Shown: positions 36,428 through 44,488 of the stretch, piece by piece
Layout of the letters: the number at the start of each line of letters is the position of its first letter
How positions within the stretch are numbered: position 1 is the first letter of the stretch
Assembly: GCF_021390335.1 (NCBI RefSeq)
Contig: NZ_JAJUXK010000004.1
Coordinates: 372,001 to 436,000, forward strand
Direction of reading: 5' to 3'
DNA: 64,000 bases
Source of the DNA: Dyadobacter sp. CY343
GTDB lineage: Bacteria > Bacteroidota > Bacteroidia > Cytophagales > Spirosomataceae
Position numbers and translations under genes: made by a program
Notes under the pieces: model-generated
The model's database searches: none
Seen by the model: the letters and a program-made list of their open reading frames with translations, nothing else
Told to the model about the DNA's origin: nothing

Positions 36428-37618
36428 TTACGCTTCCAATGCAGCTACACCGGGAAGTACTTTACCTTCCATATATTCAAGCAAAGCGCCGCCACCCGTC
36501 GAAACGTAGCTCACGCGATCGCCGAAACCTGCATTGTTGATCGCAGAAGCAGAATCGCCGCCGCCAATCAGTGAAAATGCGTCGTTTTCTTCTGTTACCG
36601 CTACTACTGCTTCCGCAATTGCATTGGTACCCTGTGCGAAGTTCGGGAATTCAAAAACGCCCATTGGACCGTTCCAAAGTACTGTTTTTGAGTTTTTAAT
36701 AATTTCCGCAAAAATCTTGATCGTTTCAGGACCAATATCCAGACCTTCCCAATCATCAGGAATTTCGCCGGCTGGTACTACCTTACGCTCCGCATCATTC
36801 GCAAATTTGTCCGCGATTACCGAGTCAACAGGCAGGATCAGGTTCACACCTTTATCTTTTGCTTTTTGAACCAGTTCCAATGTCAGATCCTGCTTATCTG
36901 CTTCCAGAAGTGATTTTCCGATTTTTCCACCCTGCGCTTTTGAGAATGTATAAGACATTCCACCGCCGATGATCAGGTTATCTACTTTGTCGATCAGACG
37001 CTCGATAATGAGGATTTTATCAGAGATCTTCGCGCCGCCCATAATGGCAGTAAATGGTCTTTCTGAATGTTCCAGCAACCTTTCTGCATTATCCAGCTCA
37101 GCCTGCATCACATAACCGCAAACTTTATCCTTAAAAAACTTGCCTATTACCGCAGTAGAAGCGTGCGCGCGGTGAGCTGTTCCGAATGCGTCCATTACCC
37201 AAACATCTCCCAGTTTCGAGAGTTTTTCGGCAAATTCTTCATTCCCCTTTTCTTCTTCTTTGTAAAAACGAAGGTTTTCAAGCAGAAGCACTTCTCCCGG
37301 CTGCAATGCGGCCGATAGTTCGGTTGCGCTTTCACCGATAGAGTCGTCAGCAAACTTTACAGTTTTGCCAAGTATCAGTGACAGCGGGTTTACCAGATGT
37401 TTAAGAGAGTACTTTTCTGTGGGTCCGTCTTTCGGGCGGCCCAGGTGCGACATCAAAATAACGGCACCTCCGTCGTTGAGAATCTTACTGATTGTAGAAA
37501 TTGTAGCACGGATACGGGTATCGTCCGTGATTTCAAATTTGTCATTGAGGGGGACGTTAAAATCCACGCGAACCAGGGCTTTTTTCCCTGCGAAATCATA
37601 AGAATCTAATGTAGTCAT
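36428..37618 (-). CDS. pgk: phosphoglycerate kinase
   Basis: This 396-residue glycolytic kinase transfers phosphate from 1,3-bisphosphoglycerate to ADP. The substrate-binding start is [14 protein letters not shown], followed by LMSHLGRPK and [12 protein letters not shown]. The nucleotide-binding lobe has [29 protein letters not shown] and [12 protein letters not shown]. Length is typical. It is monocistronic with a 224-bp divergent leader shared with the FAN1-like gene. Confidence 0.97.
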   Translation of the reverse strand: MTTLDSYDFAGKKALVRVDFNVPLNDKFEITDDTRIRATISTISKILNDGGAVILMSHLGRPKDGPTEKYSLKHLVNPLSLILGKTVKFADDSIGESATELSAALQPGEVLLLENLRFYKEEEKGNEEFAEKLSKLGDVWVMDAFGTAHRAHASTAVIGKFFKDKVCGYVMQAELDNAERLLEHSERPFTAIMGGAKISDKILIIERLIDKVDNLIIGGGMSYTFSKAQGGKIGKSLLEADKQDLTLELVQKAKDKGVNLILPVDSVIADKFANDAERKVVPAGEIPDDWEGLDIGPETIKIFAEIIKNSKTVLWNGPMGVFEFPNFAQGTNAIAEAVVAVTEENDAFSLIGGGDSASAINNAGFGDRVSYVSTGGGALLEYMEGKVLPGVAALEA

Positions 37619-37842
37619 GGGCAGTAAAAATTGTTTTCCATAGATAACAAATGTAATCCAATTTCTTAATTATATACTATATTAATCAGAATTGACAAGA
37701 TTTGAAATAGGTATAATACAATTTTAGCTACTCATTTTTCTAAATTTTGAATACTTAACAAAATTTTAATTCAGGCCAGACTTTTAAAATCTTGCTGTAA
37801 CTTTATACCTACATTGAAATAAAAAATCCCGCTTAGATAGAC

Positions 37843-39546
37843 GTGCCTTCGGATCAAATTGCAGAGAATAACGGGTTCCCAACTGACCTTCCTCCCAAAT
37901 ATTACCACGATTATTTCACCTATGTCCTGGAATTTGTAAGGAAGAGGTACTCCCATATATTGACGGAGAAAGAGCTGGGTTTTCTGGAAACCTATGACCG
38001 GCTTTCGGAAGATGCACAATGCCTTTTCATCCGTTTCAGTAACCGCAGCAAGTCATTTTTCAGGGTCAACAGCCTCTCCTATTCCGAGATCACCGACCTG
38101 CCTGCTGTGCTGGAAGAACTGCATGAAAACGGTTTTATAGAATCACTTTGCGATTCGCACGAAACGCGCTTTGCGGAGATCATGGAGCTTTTCACCAAAC
38201 CGGAGCACCTGCTTTTTACAAAGATCCTCGGCCCGGATATTATGCCGGCCAAAAGCATTAAAAAGCCCGATCTGGTGCGCTGGCTGATGCACGATTACGA
38301 TTTTAAGACTTTGTGCGAGATCATTACCGAAACGGAACCGGTCGTTAAGGTTACTTTCGAAGCCGAAGTAATGCTGATGAAGTTCCTGTTTTTCGGGAAC
38401 AGGAATGCAGATATGACCGAATTCGTGATCCGCGACCTCGGCCACGTGCGTTTTCAGTCTTTCGACGAACAGTTTTTGTCCATTCAGTTTGAAACACGAA
38501 AGGAAGTCGACGACACGCTCACGGTTTCGCTGATGAAAGAAACTTTTGACGTGATCAAAAACGAGTTGCCGCCGGAAGAAATCTATGATTGGTTTATGAA
38601 CTGGTACGCCGGAAACGGTACCGGGCTTGCTCCGAAAGCATTACCCTCTTTCAACTCCCTGATTCTACGAATTGGCGCCTGGCTCGAACGTAAGAAAATG
38701 CTTTCTCAGGCACTCGTCATTTACCAGCTTACTAACGATGCGCCGGCCCGTGAGCGGCGTGTGCGACTGCTGAACAACCTGGGCGAGATCGAAGAGGCGC
38801 TCGCACTGTGCGAGGAGATCGCAGAAAACCCGCAGAATGCAGATGAACGCTATTTCAGTCTGGATTTTCAGGAAAGAATTAAGAACAAAAAGCGCAAGCT
38901 CGTCAAGCGGACTACCCAGGCTTTGAAAGATGCCGAAGCGATCGAGGTACCGATCTCGTTTCGGTTTCAGGTCGAATATGGCGCGCTGGAATATTACCGC
39001 GCGCTGGGCTACCAGGCATTTTTTAGCGAAAATGAACCTTGGCGCGCATTGTTCGGGCTGCTTTTCTGGGATATTATTTATGATACCAATGTGCAGACGA
39101 TCCATAATCCGCTGCAACGCATTCCGTCCGATTTTTTCCTTCCTGATTTTTACTACAAAAGGTCTGCGCAGTTGAAAGAAAGACTGGAAGCAGCCAGTTC
39201 GCGCGAGATTATCGACGAACTGGTCACTCAGACTTTTACTGATAAATATGGGATTACGAACGTGCTGGTACCTTGGTACGACGGCGCGCTGCACAAGGTT
39301 CTGACGCTTACTTCCCTGTTGTCGCCCGAGAAAATCCGCGCGGTGATGATGGAAATCGCATTGAACCTCCGCGAAAATACCCGCGGCTTCCCAGATTTGC
39401 TGGTCTGGAACGAAACGGATTATGCATTCATCGAGATCAAATCACCTACCGATCACCTTTCGTCGCGACAGCTGCACTGGCAGCATTTTTTCAAAGAGCA
39501 CGACGTTTCCAGCCGCATTGTGCGGGTAAATTGGATCAAGGATTAG
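37843..39546 (+). CDS. FAN1-like VRR-NUC nuclease
   Basis: This 567-residue protein has the architecture of the Fanconi-associated nuclease FAN1. The N-terminal part (HDYFTYVLEFVRKRYSHILT, AQCLFIRFSNRSKSFFRV) matches the SAP-like region, a helical TPR-like middle follows, and a C-terminal VRR-NUC domain ends the protein. Its PD-(D/E)xK residues are Asp518 in RGFPDLLVW, Glu531-x-Lys533 in AFIEIKSPTDHL and Gln543. FAN1 enzymes cut 5' flaps and unhook DNA interstrand crosslinks; bacterial homologues are known in Pseudomonas and others. The start is GTG 37843; no ATG lies upstream in frame near it. It stands alone, converging with the EEP hydrolase. Confidence 0.88.
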   Translation: MPSDQIAENNGFPTDLPPKYYHDYFTYVLEFVRKRYSHILTEKELGFLETYDRLSEDAQCLFIRFSNRSKSFFRVNSLSYSEITDLPAVLEELHENGFIESLCDSHETRFAEIMELFTKPEHLLFTKILGPDIMPAKSIKKPDLVRWLMHDYDFKTLCEIITETEPVVKVTFEAEVMLMKFLFFGNRNADMTEFVIRDLGHVRFQSFDEQFLSIQFETRKEVDDTLTVSLMKETFDVIKNELPPEEIYDWFMNWYAGNGTGLAPKALPSFNSLILRIGAWLERKKMLSQALVIYQLTNDAPARERRVRLLNNLGEIEEALALCEEIAENPQNADERYFSLDFQERIKNKKRKLVKRTTQALKDAEAIEVPISFRFQVEYGALEYYRALGYQAFFSENEPWRALFGLLFWDIIYDTNVQTIHNPLQRIPSDFFLPDFYYKRSAQLKERLEAASSREIIDELVTQTFTDKYGITNVLVPWYDGALHKVLTLTSLLSPEKIRAVMMEIALNLRENTRGFPDLLVWNETDYAFIEIKSPTDHLSSRQLHWQHFFKEHDVSSRIVRVNWIKD

Positions 39547-39548
39547 GG

Positions 39549-40349
39549 TTATTTTAATATAAAATCTGCTACAACCGGCAAGTGGTCAGAAGCATATTTC
39601 TCGTCGATCACGCGGGTGTTCGAGGCTTTCAGTTTGTCGGATTTGAACATAATGAAATCGATCGTTTTGTTCGGTTTTTCTACCGGGATCGTAAATCCGC
39701 ATTCTGAACAGGTTCTTTTGAAATATTTATCCAGGTAGGCGATCACTTTGCTGTCGGGCACTGCGTTGAAATCTCCGGCTAAAATCATAGGCAACTCTGT
39801 TTTCCCAAACTTTTCAATAATCGTTTCGGCCTGCAATACGCGGTTAGGCTCTTTCAAACCCAAATGCGTGCTGGCAAAGATCATTTTCTTATTATTCGGC
39901 AAAGTAACCGTCACCGCAGCTACGGTACGGTCCTCTTCTTTCATATCCGGGTGGATCGGCAATGCATATTTCACCGAGTCAACGATCGGGAATTTGGACA
40001 AAACGGCCACACCATAATCGCCGCCGCCGTGGTCGATCGCTTTGGAAAAATAGAATTTCATCCCCGTCAATGCGGCGATCTGCTGCGCCTGGTTCTTACC
40101 TTTTCCTGATCTTTCCGTATTTACATCCACTTCCTGCAATGCGACGAAGTCGGGTTTTTCGGCATTGATCACTTTTGCAATCGCTTCAATATCGATCTGT
40201 GCGCCGGCCGAAGGCGGATTCGCGTGGTGGATATTATAGGTCATCACCTTGAAACGCTGGTCTTTGAGCGTTTCGGAATACTCTTTGGAAAACCCGGCGA
40301 GGGTAGCAAATCCCACGAGAATAAGCAGGACACGGAAAACGTTTTTCAT
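39549..40349 (-). CDS. secreted endonuclease/exonuclease/phosphatase (EEP) family protein
   Basis: This 266-residue protein has a signal peptide (VFRVLLILVGFATLAGFS). The EEP metal-dependent catalytic motifs are MTYNIHHAN, FVALQEVDVNTER (Glu), LAGDFNAVPDS (Asp) and YASDHLPVVADF (Asp-His). The family includes nucleases, sphingomyelinases and sugar phosphatases; the secreted single-domain type in Bacteroidota usually has an unknown phosphodiester substrate. The first start, ATG 40349, gives the signal peptide. Confidence 0.88.
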   Translation of the reverse strand: MKNVFRVLLILVGFATLAGFSKEYSETLKDQRFKVMTYNIHHANPPSAGAQIDIEAIAKVINAEKPDFVALQEVDVNTERSGKGKNQAQQIAALTGMKFYFSKAIDHGGGDYGVAVLSKFPIVDSVKYALPIHPDMKEEDRTVAAVTVTLPNNKKMIFASTHLGLKEPNRVLQAETIIEKFGKTELPMILAGDFNAVPDSKVIAYLDKYFKRTCSECGFTIPVEKPNKTIDFIMFKSDKLKASNTRVIDEKYASDHLPVVADFILK

Positions 40350-40462
40350 AAATTTCTGATGGTTTAGGATTATTCAATTGCCAAAAATAAGCGTTTAGAT
40401 TTTTTCCACGCATCCTTTTTATTTTTCATTATCATTACGAAATCATTAACCACCCATTTTTT

Positions 40463-41788
40463 ATGAGGCTAAAATTTTTCCTGCTGTGTCTGGCCGTAGT
40501 AGTGGCAGGCCTGGGCAGCACGCACGCCCAGACGAAACCGGAAGACGTCAAAACTTTTGCATTAGCCAACGGAATGAAGTTTCTCGTACTCGAAGACCAT
40601 TCTATTCCCAATGCCAATATGTACATTTTCTGGAAAGTCGGCTCGCGGAACGAGGTGCACGGGATCACCGGACTTTCGCACTTTTTCGAACACATGATGT
40701 TCAACGGTTCCAAGAATTTTGGCCCGAAAGAATTCGACCGTTTTATGGAAGCAAACGGTGGTTCCAATAATGCATACACGACCGAAAATGTAACGGTTTA
40801 TACCGACTGGTTTCAAAAAGACGCACTGGAACCGATCTTCAAACTGGAATCCGACCGCATTGCAAATTTGTCAATAGACCCGAAAATGGTTGAAAGCGAG
40901 CGAGGCGTGGTACTTTCCGAGCGGAGTACCGGGCTGGAAAACAGCAACTACCGGATGCTTGGTGAGCTGGTACAATCGGTTGCATTTCAGGAACATCCTT
41001 ATATGTTTCCGGTAATTGGATTTGAGTCTGATATTAAAAGCTGGACGCAGGAAGATCTGGAAAATTATTTCAAAACCTACTACTCACCTAACAATGCGAC
41101 GGTGGTGATCGTGGGCGATATTACATTGGAACAGGTCAAAAAAATGGCCGATCAATATATGGCGCCTATTCCGGCCCGCGGGTTACCTCCGAAAATCAGA
41201 ACGATCGAGCCGCCGCAGAACGGGGAAAGAAGGGTTACCACTTATAAGGATATTGCCACGCCGAATATATTGATGGCTTACCACGTTCCCGAAACAAAAC
41301 ACGAAGATTATTACGCGCTTGATTTGCTGAGCAGCCTCCTGACCTCCGGTAACTCGTCGAGATTAACGAAATCACTAGTCATGGATTCCACCCTGGCGAC
41401 CAATGTTGCGAGCTTCACCGACCAGAGTTTCGACCCGAGCCTGTTCATTATTTACGCGATCGCCGGCGGAAACGTAACCGCGCCTGATCTGGAAAAAGCA
41501 ATTGATAATCAAATTGATTTGGTGATCAAAAACGGGGTAAAAGACGAAGAACTTCAGAAAGTAAAAAACCAGAAACTGATGGAATTTTACCGTACGCTCG
41601 AAACGATCAATGGAAAAGCGAATAGTCTGGGGAGTTACGATGTGTTTTTTGGTGATTATAAAAAGATGTTTGAAGCGCCGGAACTGTACAAGAAAGTCAC
41701 TGCGGAGGATATCAAGCGGGTTGCTGCGAAATATTTCACCGAGCGTAACCGGACTGTAGGTTATCTGCTGCCGGAAAAATCAAAGTAA
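40463..41788 (+). CDS. M16 zinc peptidase, catalytic subunit
   Basis: This 441-residue secreted pitrilysin-family protein has a signal peptide (MRLKFFLLCLAVVVAGLGST). The inverted zinc motif is His73-Phe-Phe-Glu76-His77 in LSHFFEHMMFNG, with the distal Glu in MVESERGVVLSE. It is a two-lobed half-size M16B protein, expected to pair with a non-catalytic partner. That partner is encoded 40 bp downstream. It degrades peptides or processes secreted proteins in the periplasm. Confidence 0.93.
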   Translation: MRLKFFLLCLAVVVAGLGSTHAQTKPEDVKTFALANGMKFLVLEDHSIPNANMYIFWKVGSRNEVHGITGLSHFFEHMMFNGSKNFGPKEFDRFMEANGGSNNAYTTENVTVYTDWFQKDALEPIFKLESDRIANLSIDPKMVESERGVVLSERSTGLENSNYRMLGELVQSVAFQEHPYMFPVIGFESDIKSWTQEDLENYFKTYYSPNNATVVIVGDITLEQVKKMADQYMAPIPARGLPPKIRTIEPPQNGERRVTTYKDIATPNILMAYHVPETKHEDYYALDLLSSLLTSGNSSRLTKSLVMDSTLATNVASFTDQSFDPSLFIIYAIAGGNVTAPDLEKAIDNQIDLVIKNGVKDEELQKVKNQKLMEFYRTLETINGKANSLGSYDVFFGDYKKMFEAPELYKKVTAEDIKRVAAKYFTERNRTVGYLLPEKSK

Positions 41789-41828
41789 ATGCCACTTCAC
41801 AACATCATTCATTGCTAATTTTTGAAAT

Positions 41829-43205
41829 ATGAAAAAGATACTATTTGTGCTTGCGGCATTGCTTTCGCTGTCGGCCTCGGCACAAAATAATTTCAAAGTC
41901 CCCGCTTTTGAAAAATTCAAGCTTAAAAACGGACTCACCATTTACCTGATGGAGCAGCATGAAGTGCCGCTGATCAATGTATCGGCCGTATTCGATGCAG
42001 GTTCGATCAACGACGGTGAGCGTTTCGGGCTCGCCAGTATCACAGCCGACGCATTGCTTTTTGGTACTGAAAAATACACCAAGCCGCAGATCGAAGAAAT
42101 GACCGATTTCGTGGGCGCGACGATCAATACATATGCGGGAAAAGATATGGCGGGCGTTACTTCTTCGTTTGCCGTAAAAGACCAGGAAAAACTCTTTGAT
42201 ATTATCCAGCAGGTATTAATGCATCCCGTTTTTGACAAAACCGAATTCGAAAAACACAAGCAACGCGCAATTCAGGAACTGGTAAGGCAAAAAGAAAGTC
42301 CGCGTGCGGTGATATCAAACTACATGAACGCATTCATGTTCAACAATTTCCCCTACGCAACGCCGGGCGACGGCATCACATCCACTATTGAAAAGCTGAC
42401 TGCTGCCGATGCAAAGGCATTTTACGAAGGCAATTATACCTCGGGAAAAGGTGCTATTGCAATAGTGGGTGATTTCAAAACGGCGGATATGAAGAAGAAA
42501 GTGACTGCACTTTTTGGAACCTGGAAAACGGCGCCTTACCGCATGGTGAAGCGCGTGGCCCCGGATCTGGAATTCGAAAAAAGCCGCGTGTTACTGGTTG
42601 ACAAGCCCGATGCCAGAGAAACGACCTTTGTAATTGCAGGCAAGGGAGTTGATTACAACTCCGCTGATTATGTGCCGGTTATGGTTGTCAATACGATACT
42701 TGGCGGCCGGTTCACCTCCTGGCTGAATGATGCATTACGTGTCAATTCGGGACTTACTTACGGAGCAAGAAGCGCATTTACCCGCTACAAATACGCCGGT
42801 ACTTTCGCGATCAGCACATTTACTAAAAATTCCACTACGGTACCTGCGATCGATATGGCGATGCAGGTTCTGGATAGTCTGCACAAAACGGGCATTAATG
42901 AAGAGATCCTGCAATCGGCCAAAGCCTACGTAAAAGGAAGCTTTCCGCCCGCATTTGAATCCGCCGGTGCATTGGCCAGACTGCTTACCGATATGCACGT
43001 TTTCAATTTTGATGAAAGCTATATCGATACATTTCAGTCCAAAGTAGACGGGCTGACCACTGCGCGGGCAAAGGAAATTATCGATACCTACTTCCCGAAA
43101 GACAAGCTGCAATTTGTATTGATCGGAAAGGCGGATGAAATACGCGATCAGGTTAAGAAGTATGGAGATATTACAGAAAAGCAGATCAAGGCTGACGGGT
43201 TTTAG
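41829..43205 (+). CDS. M16 family protein, non-catalytic partner subunit
   Basis: This 458-residue protein has a signal peptide (ILFVLAALLSLSASAQ) and M16 fold (LKNGLTIYLMEQHEVPLINVS). The HxxEH motif is absent: the aligned stretch reads RFGLASITADALLFG. The Arg/Tyr pair used by partner subunits to bind substrate ends is present in TYGARSAFTRYKYAGTF. This is the split active/inactive pairing known for M16B heterodimers. It is co-transcribed with the catalytic subunit. Confidence 0.92.
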   Translation: MKKILFVLAALLSLSASAQNNFKVPAFEKFKLKNGLTIYLMEQHEVPLINVSAVFDAGSINDGERFGLASITADALLFGTEKYTKPQIEEMTDFVGATINTYAGKDMAGVTSSFAVKDQEKLFDIIQQVLMHPVFDKTEFEKHKQRAIQELVRQKESPRAVISNYMNAFMFNNFPYATPGDGITSTIEKLTAADAKAFYEGNYTSGKGAIAIVGDFKTADMKKKVTALFGTWKTAPYRMVKRVAPDLEFEKSRVLLVDKPDARETTFVIAGKGVDYNSADYVPVMVVNTILGGRFTSWLNDALRVNSGLTYGARSAFTRYKYAGTFAISTFTKNSTTVPAIDMAMQVLDSLHKTGINEEILQSAKAYVKGSFPPAFESAGALARLLTDMHVFNFDESYIDTFQSKVDGLTTARAKEIIDTYFPKDKLQFVLIGKADEIRDQVKKYGDITEKQIKADGF

Positions 43206-43238
43206 TATAAGTTGAGGGCATAATTACTTTTAACAGCA

Positions 43239-43422
43239 TTGTGCACGTGGAGCTTCGGCTGCGCTCAGCCTGACAGTATGCATCTGATGGGTAAGCAAGA
43301 TTTTATCTTTGCTGAGTATGCAGACAACATGCATCTGTTCGTAAGCTAACATCTGGCAGTAACTAGTAGCACTACAGACATGTATTGTCAGGCTGAGCGA
43401 AGCCGAAGCCCCTATGCACAAC
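43239..43422. repeat. inverted repeat enclosing the leader of the sugar isomerase gene
   Basis: Left arm core GCTTCGGCTGCGCTCAGCCT (43252-43271, extended by GACA) and right arm TGTCAGGCTGAGCGAAGCCG (43386-43405, extended by AAGC) are complementary over 24 bp with one mismatch. The outer flanks are also similar (TTGTGCAC versus TTGTGCAT when inverted). The interior, about 110 bp, has an imperfect direct repeat around GCATCTG...GTAAGC. The core resembles the palindrome at 44365-44436 (CAGNCTGAGCG and AGCCGAAG shared). Confidence 0.85.
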
Positions 43423-43445
43423 AATCATCATTAACCATTTTGAAA

Positions 43446-44300
43446 ATGAACAAATTATTAAAAACGTGTCTGTTTGCTGCTGCTACTCTGGTGGGGCATG
43501 AGGCGGTTTTGGCTCAGGGAAAAGTGTACACCAATCCGATCGGATTACAGGCTTACACATTTCGCGGAAGCTGGCCAAAAGGGATTGAAGCGACACTGGA
43601 CACCATCAAGTCGCTCGGCGTTACTGAAATGGAAGGTGGGCCGATAGCGGGAATGACTACCGAAGAGCTGCGCAAACAGCTTGATAAGCGGGGTATTAAA
43701 ATGGTTTCCATCGGCGCAGATTACAAAAAGCTGGCGGAAAGTTCGGAGCAAACGATCAAGGATGCCAAAATTCTGGGTGCCAAATACGTGATGGTAGCCT
43801 GGATTCCCCACAACGGAAAATTCGATCTTGAAACGGCAAAAAAAGCAGTTGCCGATTTTAACAAAGCTGGCAAAGAACTGAAAGAAGCGGGTATTGAGCT
43901 TACTTACCACAACCACGGCTACGAGTTCGAGCCTTACGAAGACGGTACTTTGTTTGATTATCTGGTTAAAAACACAAATCCGGAATACGTCAACTTCGAA
44001 ATGGACCTGCTCTGGACCGCATTCCCAGGCCAGGACCCAGCTGCATTGCTATTAAAATACCCAACCCGCTGGAAACTAATGCACCTGAAAGACCTTAAAA
44101 AAGGAGTAGTAGGAAACCTCTCCGGCGGCACACCGACCACCAATGACGTAGCACTAGGAACCGGCTCCATCAACATCGCCGCCGCCCTAAAAGCCGCCAA
44201 AAAAGTAGGTGTAAAACATTACTTCATAGAAGACGAGAGCCCAAGTTATTTGAAGCAGATACCTCAGACAATTGCTTATATTAAGGGGTTGAAGGAGTAG
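43446..44300 (+). CDS. secreted sugar-phosphate-isomerase/epimerase-like TIM-barrel protein
   Basis: This 284-residue AP-endonuclease-2-type TIM barrel has a signal peptide (LLKTCLFAAATLVGHEAVLA), so it works outside the cytoplasm. Metal-site residues are visible in TYHNHGYEFEPY, NFEMDLLWTAFPGQDP, KLMHLKDLKKG and YFIEDESPS (His, Glu, Asp, His, Glu). It resembles xylose isomerase-like epimerases; secreted members in Bacteroidota are often associated with periplasmic oxidised-sugar metabolism. ATG 43446 was chosen because it opens the signal peptide. Upstream in-frame codons are the right arm of the inverted repeat. Confidence 0.88.
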   Translation: MNKLLKTCLFAAATLVGHEAVLAQGKVYTNPIGLQAYTFRGSWPKGIEATLDTIKSLGVTEMEGGPIAGMTTEELRKQLDKRGIKMVSIGADYKKLAESSEQTIKDAKILGAKYVMVAWIPHNGKFDLETAKKAVADFNKAGKELKEAGIELTYHNHGYEFEPYEDGTLFDYLVKNTNPEYVNFEMDLLWTAFPGQDPAALLLKYPTRWKLMHLKDLKKGVVGNLSGGTPTTNDVALGTGSINIAAALKAAKKVGVKHYFIEDESPSYLKQIPQTIAYIKGLKE

Positions 44301-44487
44301 GGAAAAGGGAGGAAGGGAGGATGGAGGAAGGGAGGATGGAGGAAGGAAAAAAGTTTGAAAATGTGCCCCCTGTCAGTCTGAGCGTAGCCGAAGACATTGT
44401 GCACGTGTCTTCGGCTACGCTCAGACTGACAGGGGCTTTATTTCATTTTTCTCCTTCCTCCTTCCTCCCTTTCCTCCTTCCTCCCTC
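44301..44487. repeat. composite palindrome with purine and pyrimidine arms
   Basis: Between the convergent isomerase and SusD genes, a purine tract (44301-44352, built from a 15-nt unit GGAGGATGGAGGAAG) faces a pyrimidine tract (44451-44487, CCTTCCTCC repeats), which are complementary to each other. Inside lies a near-perfect 31-bp stem: left arm 44365-44396, 9-nt loop, right arm 44406-44436, with core TGTCAGTCTGAGCGTAGCCG. It could act as a bidirectional terminator or form a cruciform or triplex; the core is related to the repeat at 43239-43422. Confidence 0.88.
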
Positions 44488-44488
44488 A

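Noticed and set aside
43239..44487. Insertion sequence or composite transposon around the isomerase gene
   Set aside because: The flanking repeats are related but there is no transposase and no target-site duplication that I can identify; the repeats are reported as such.
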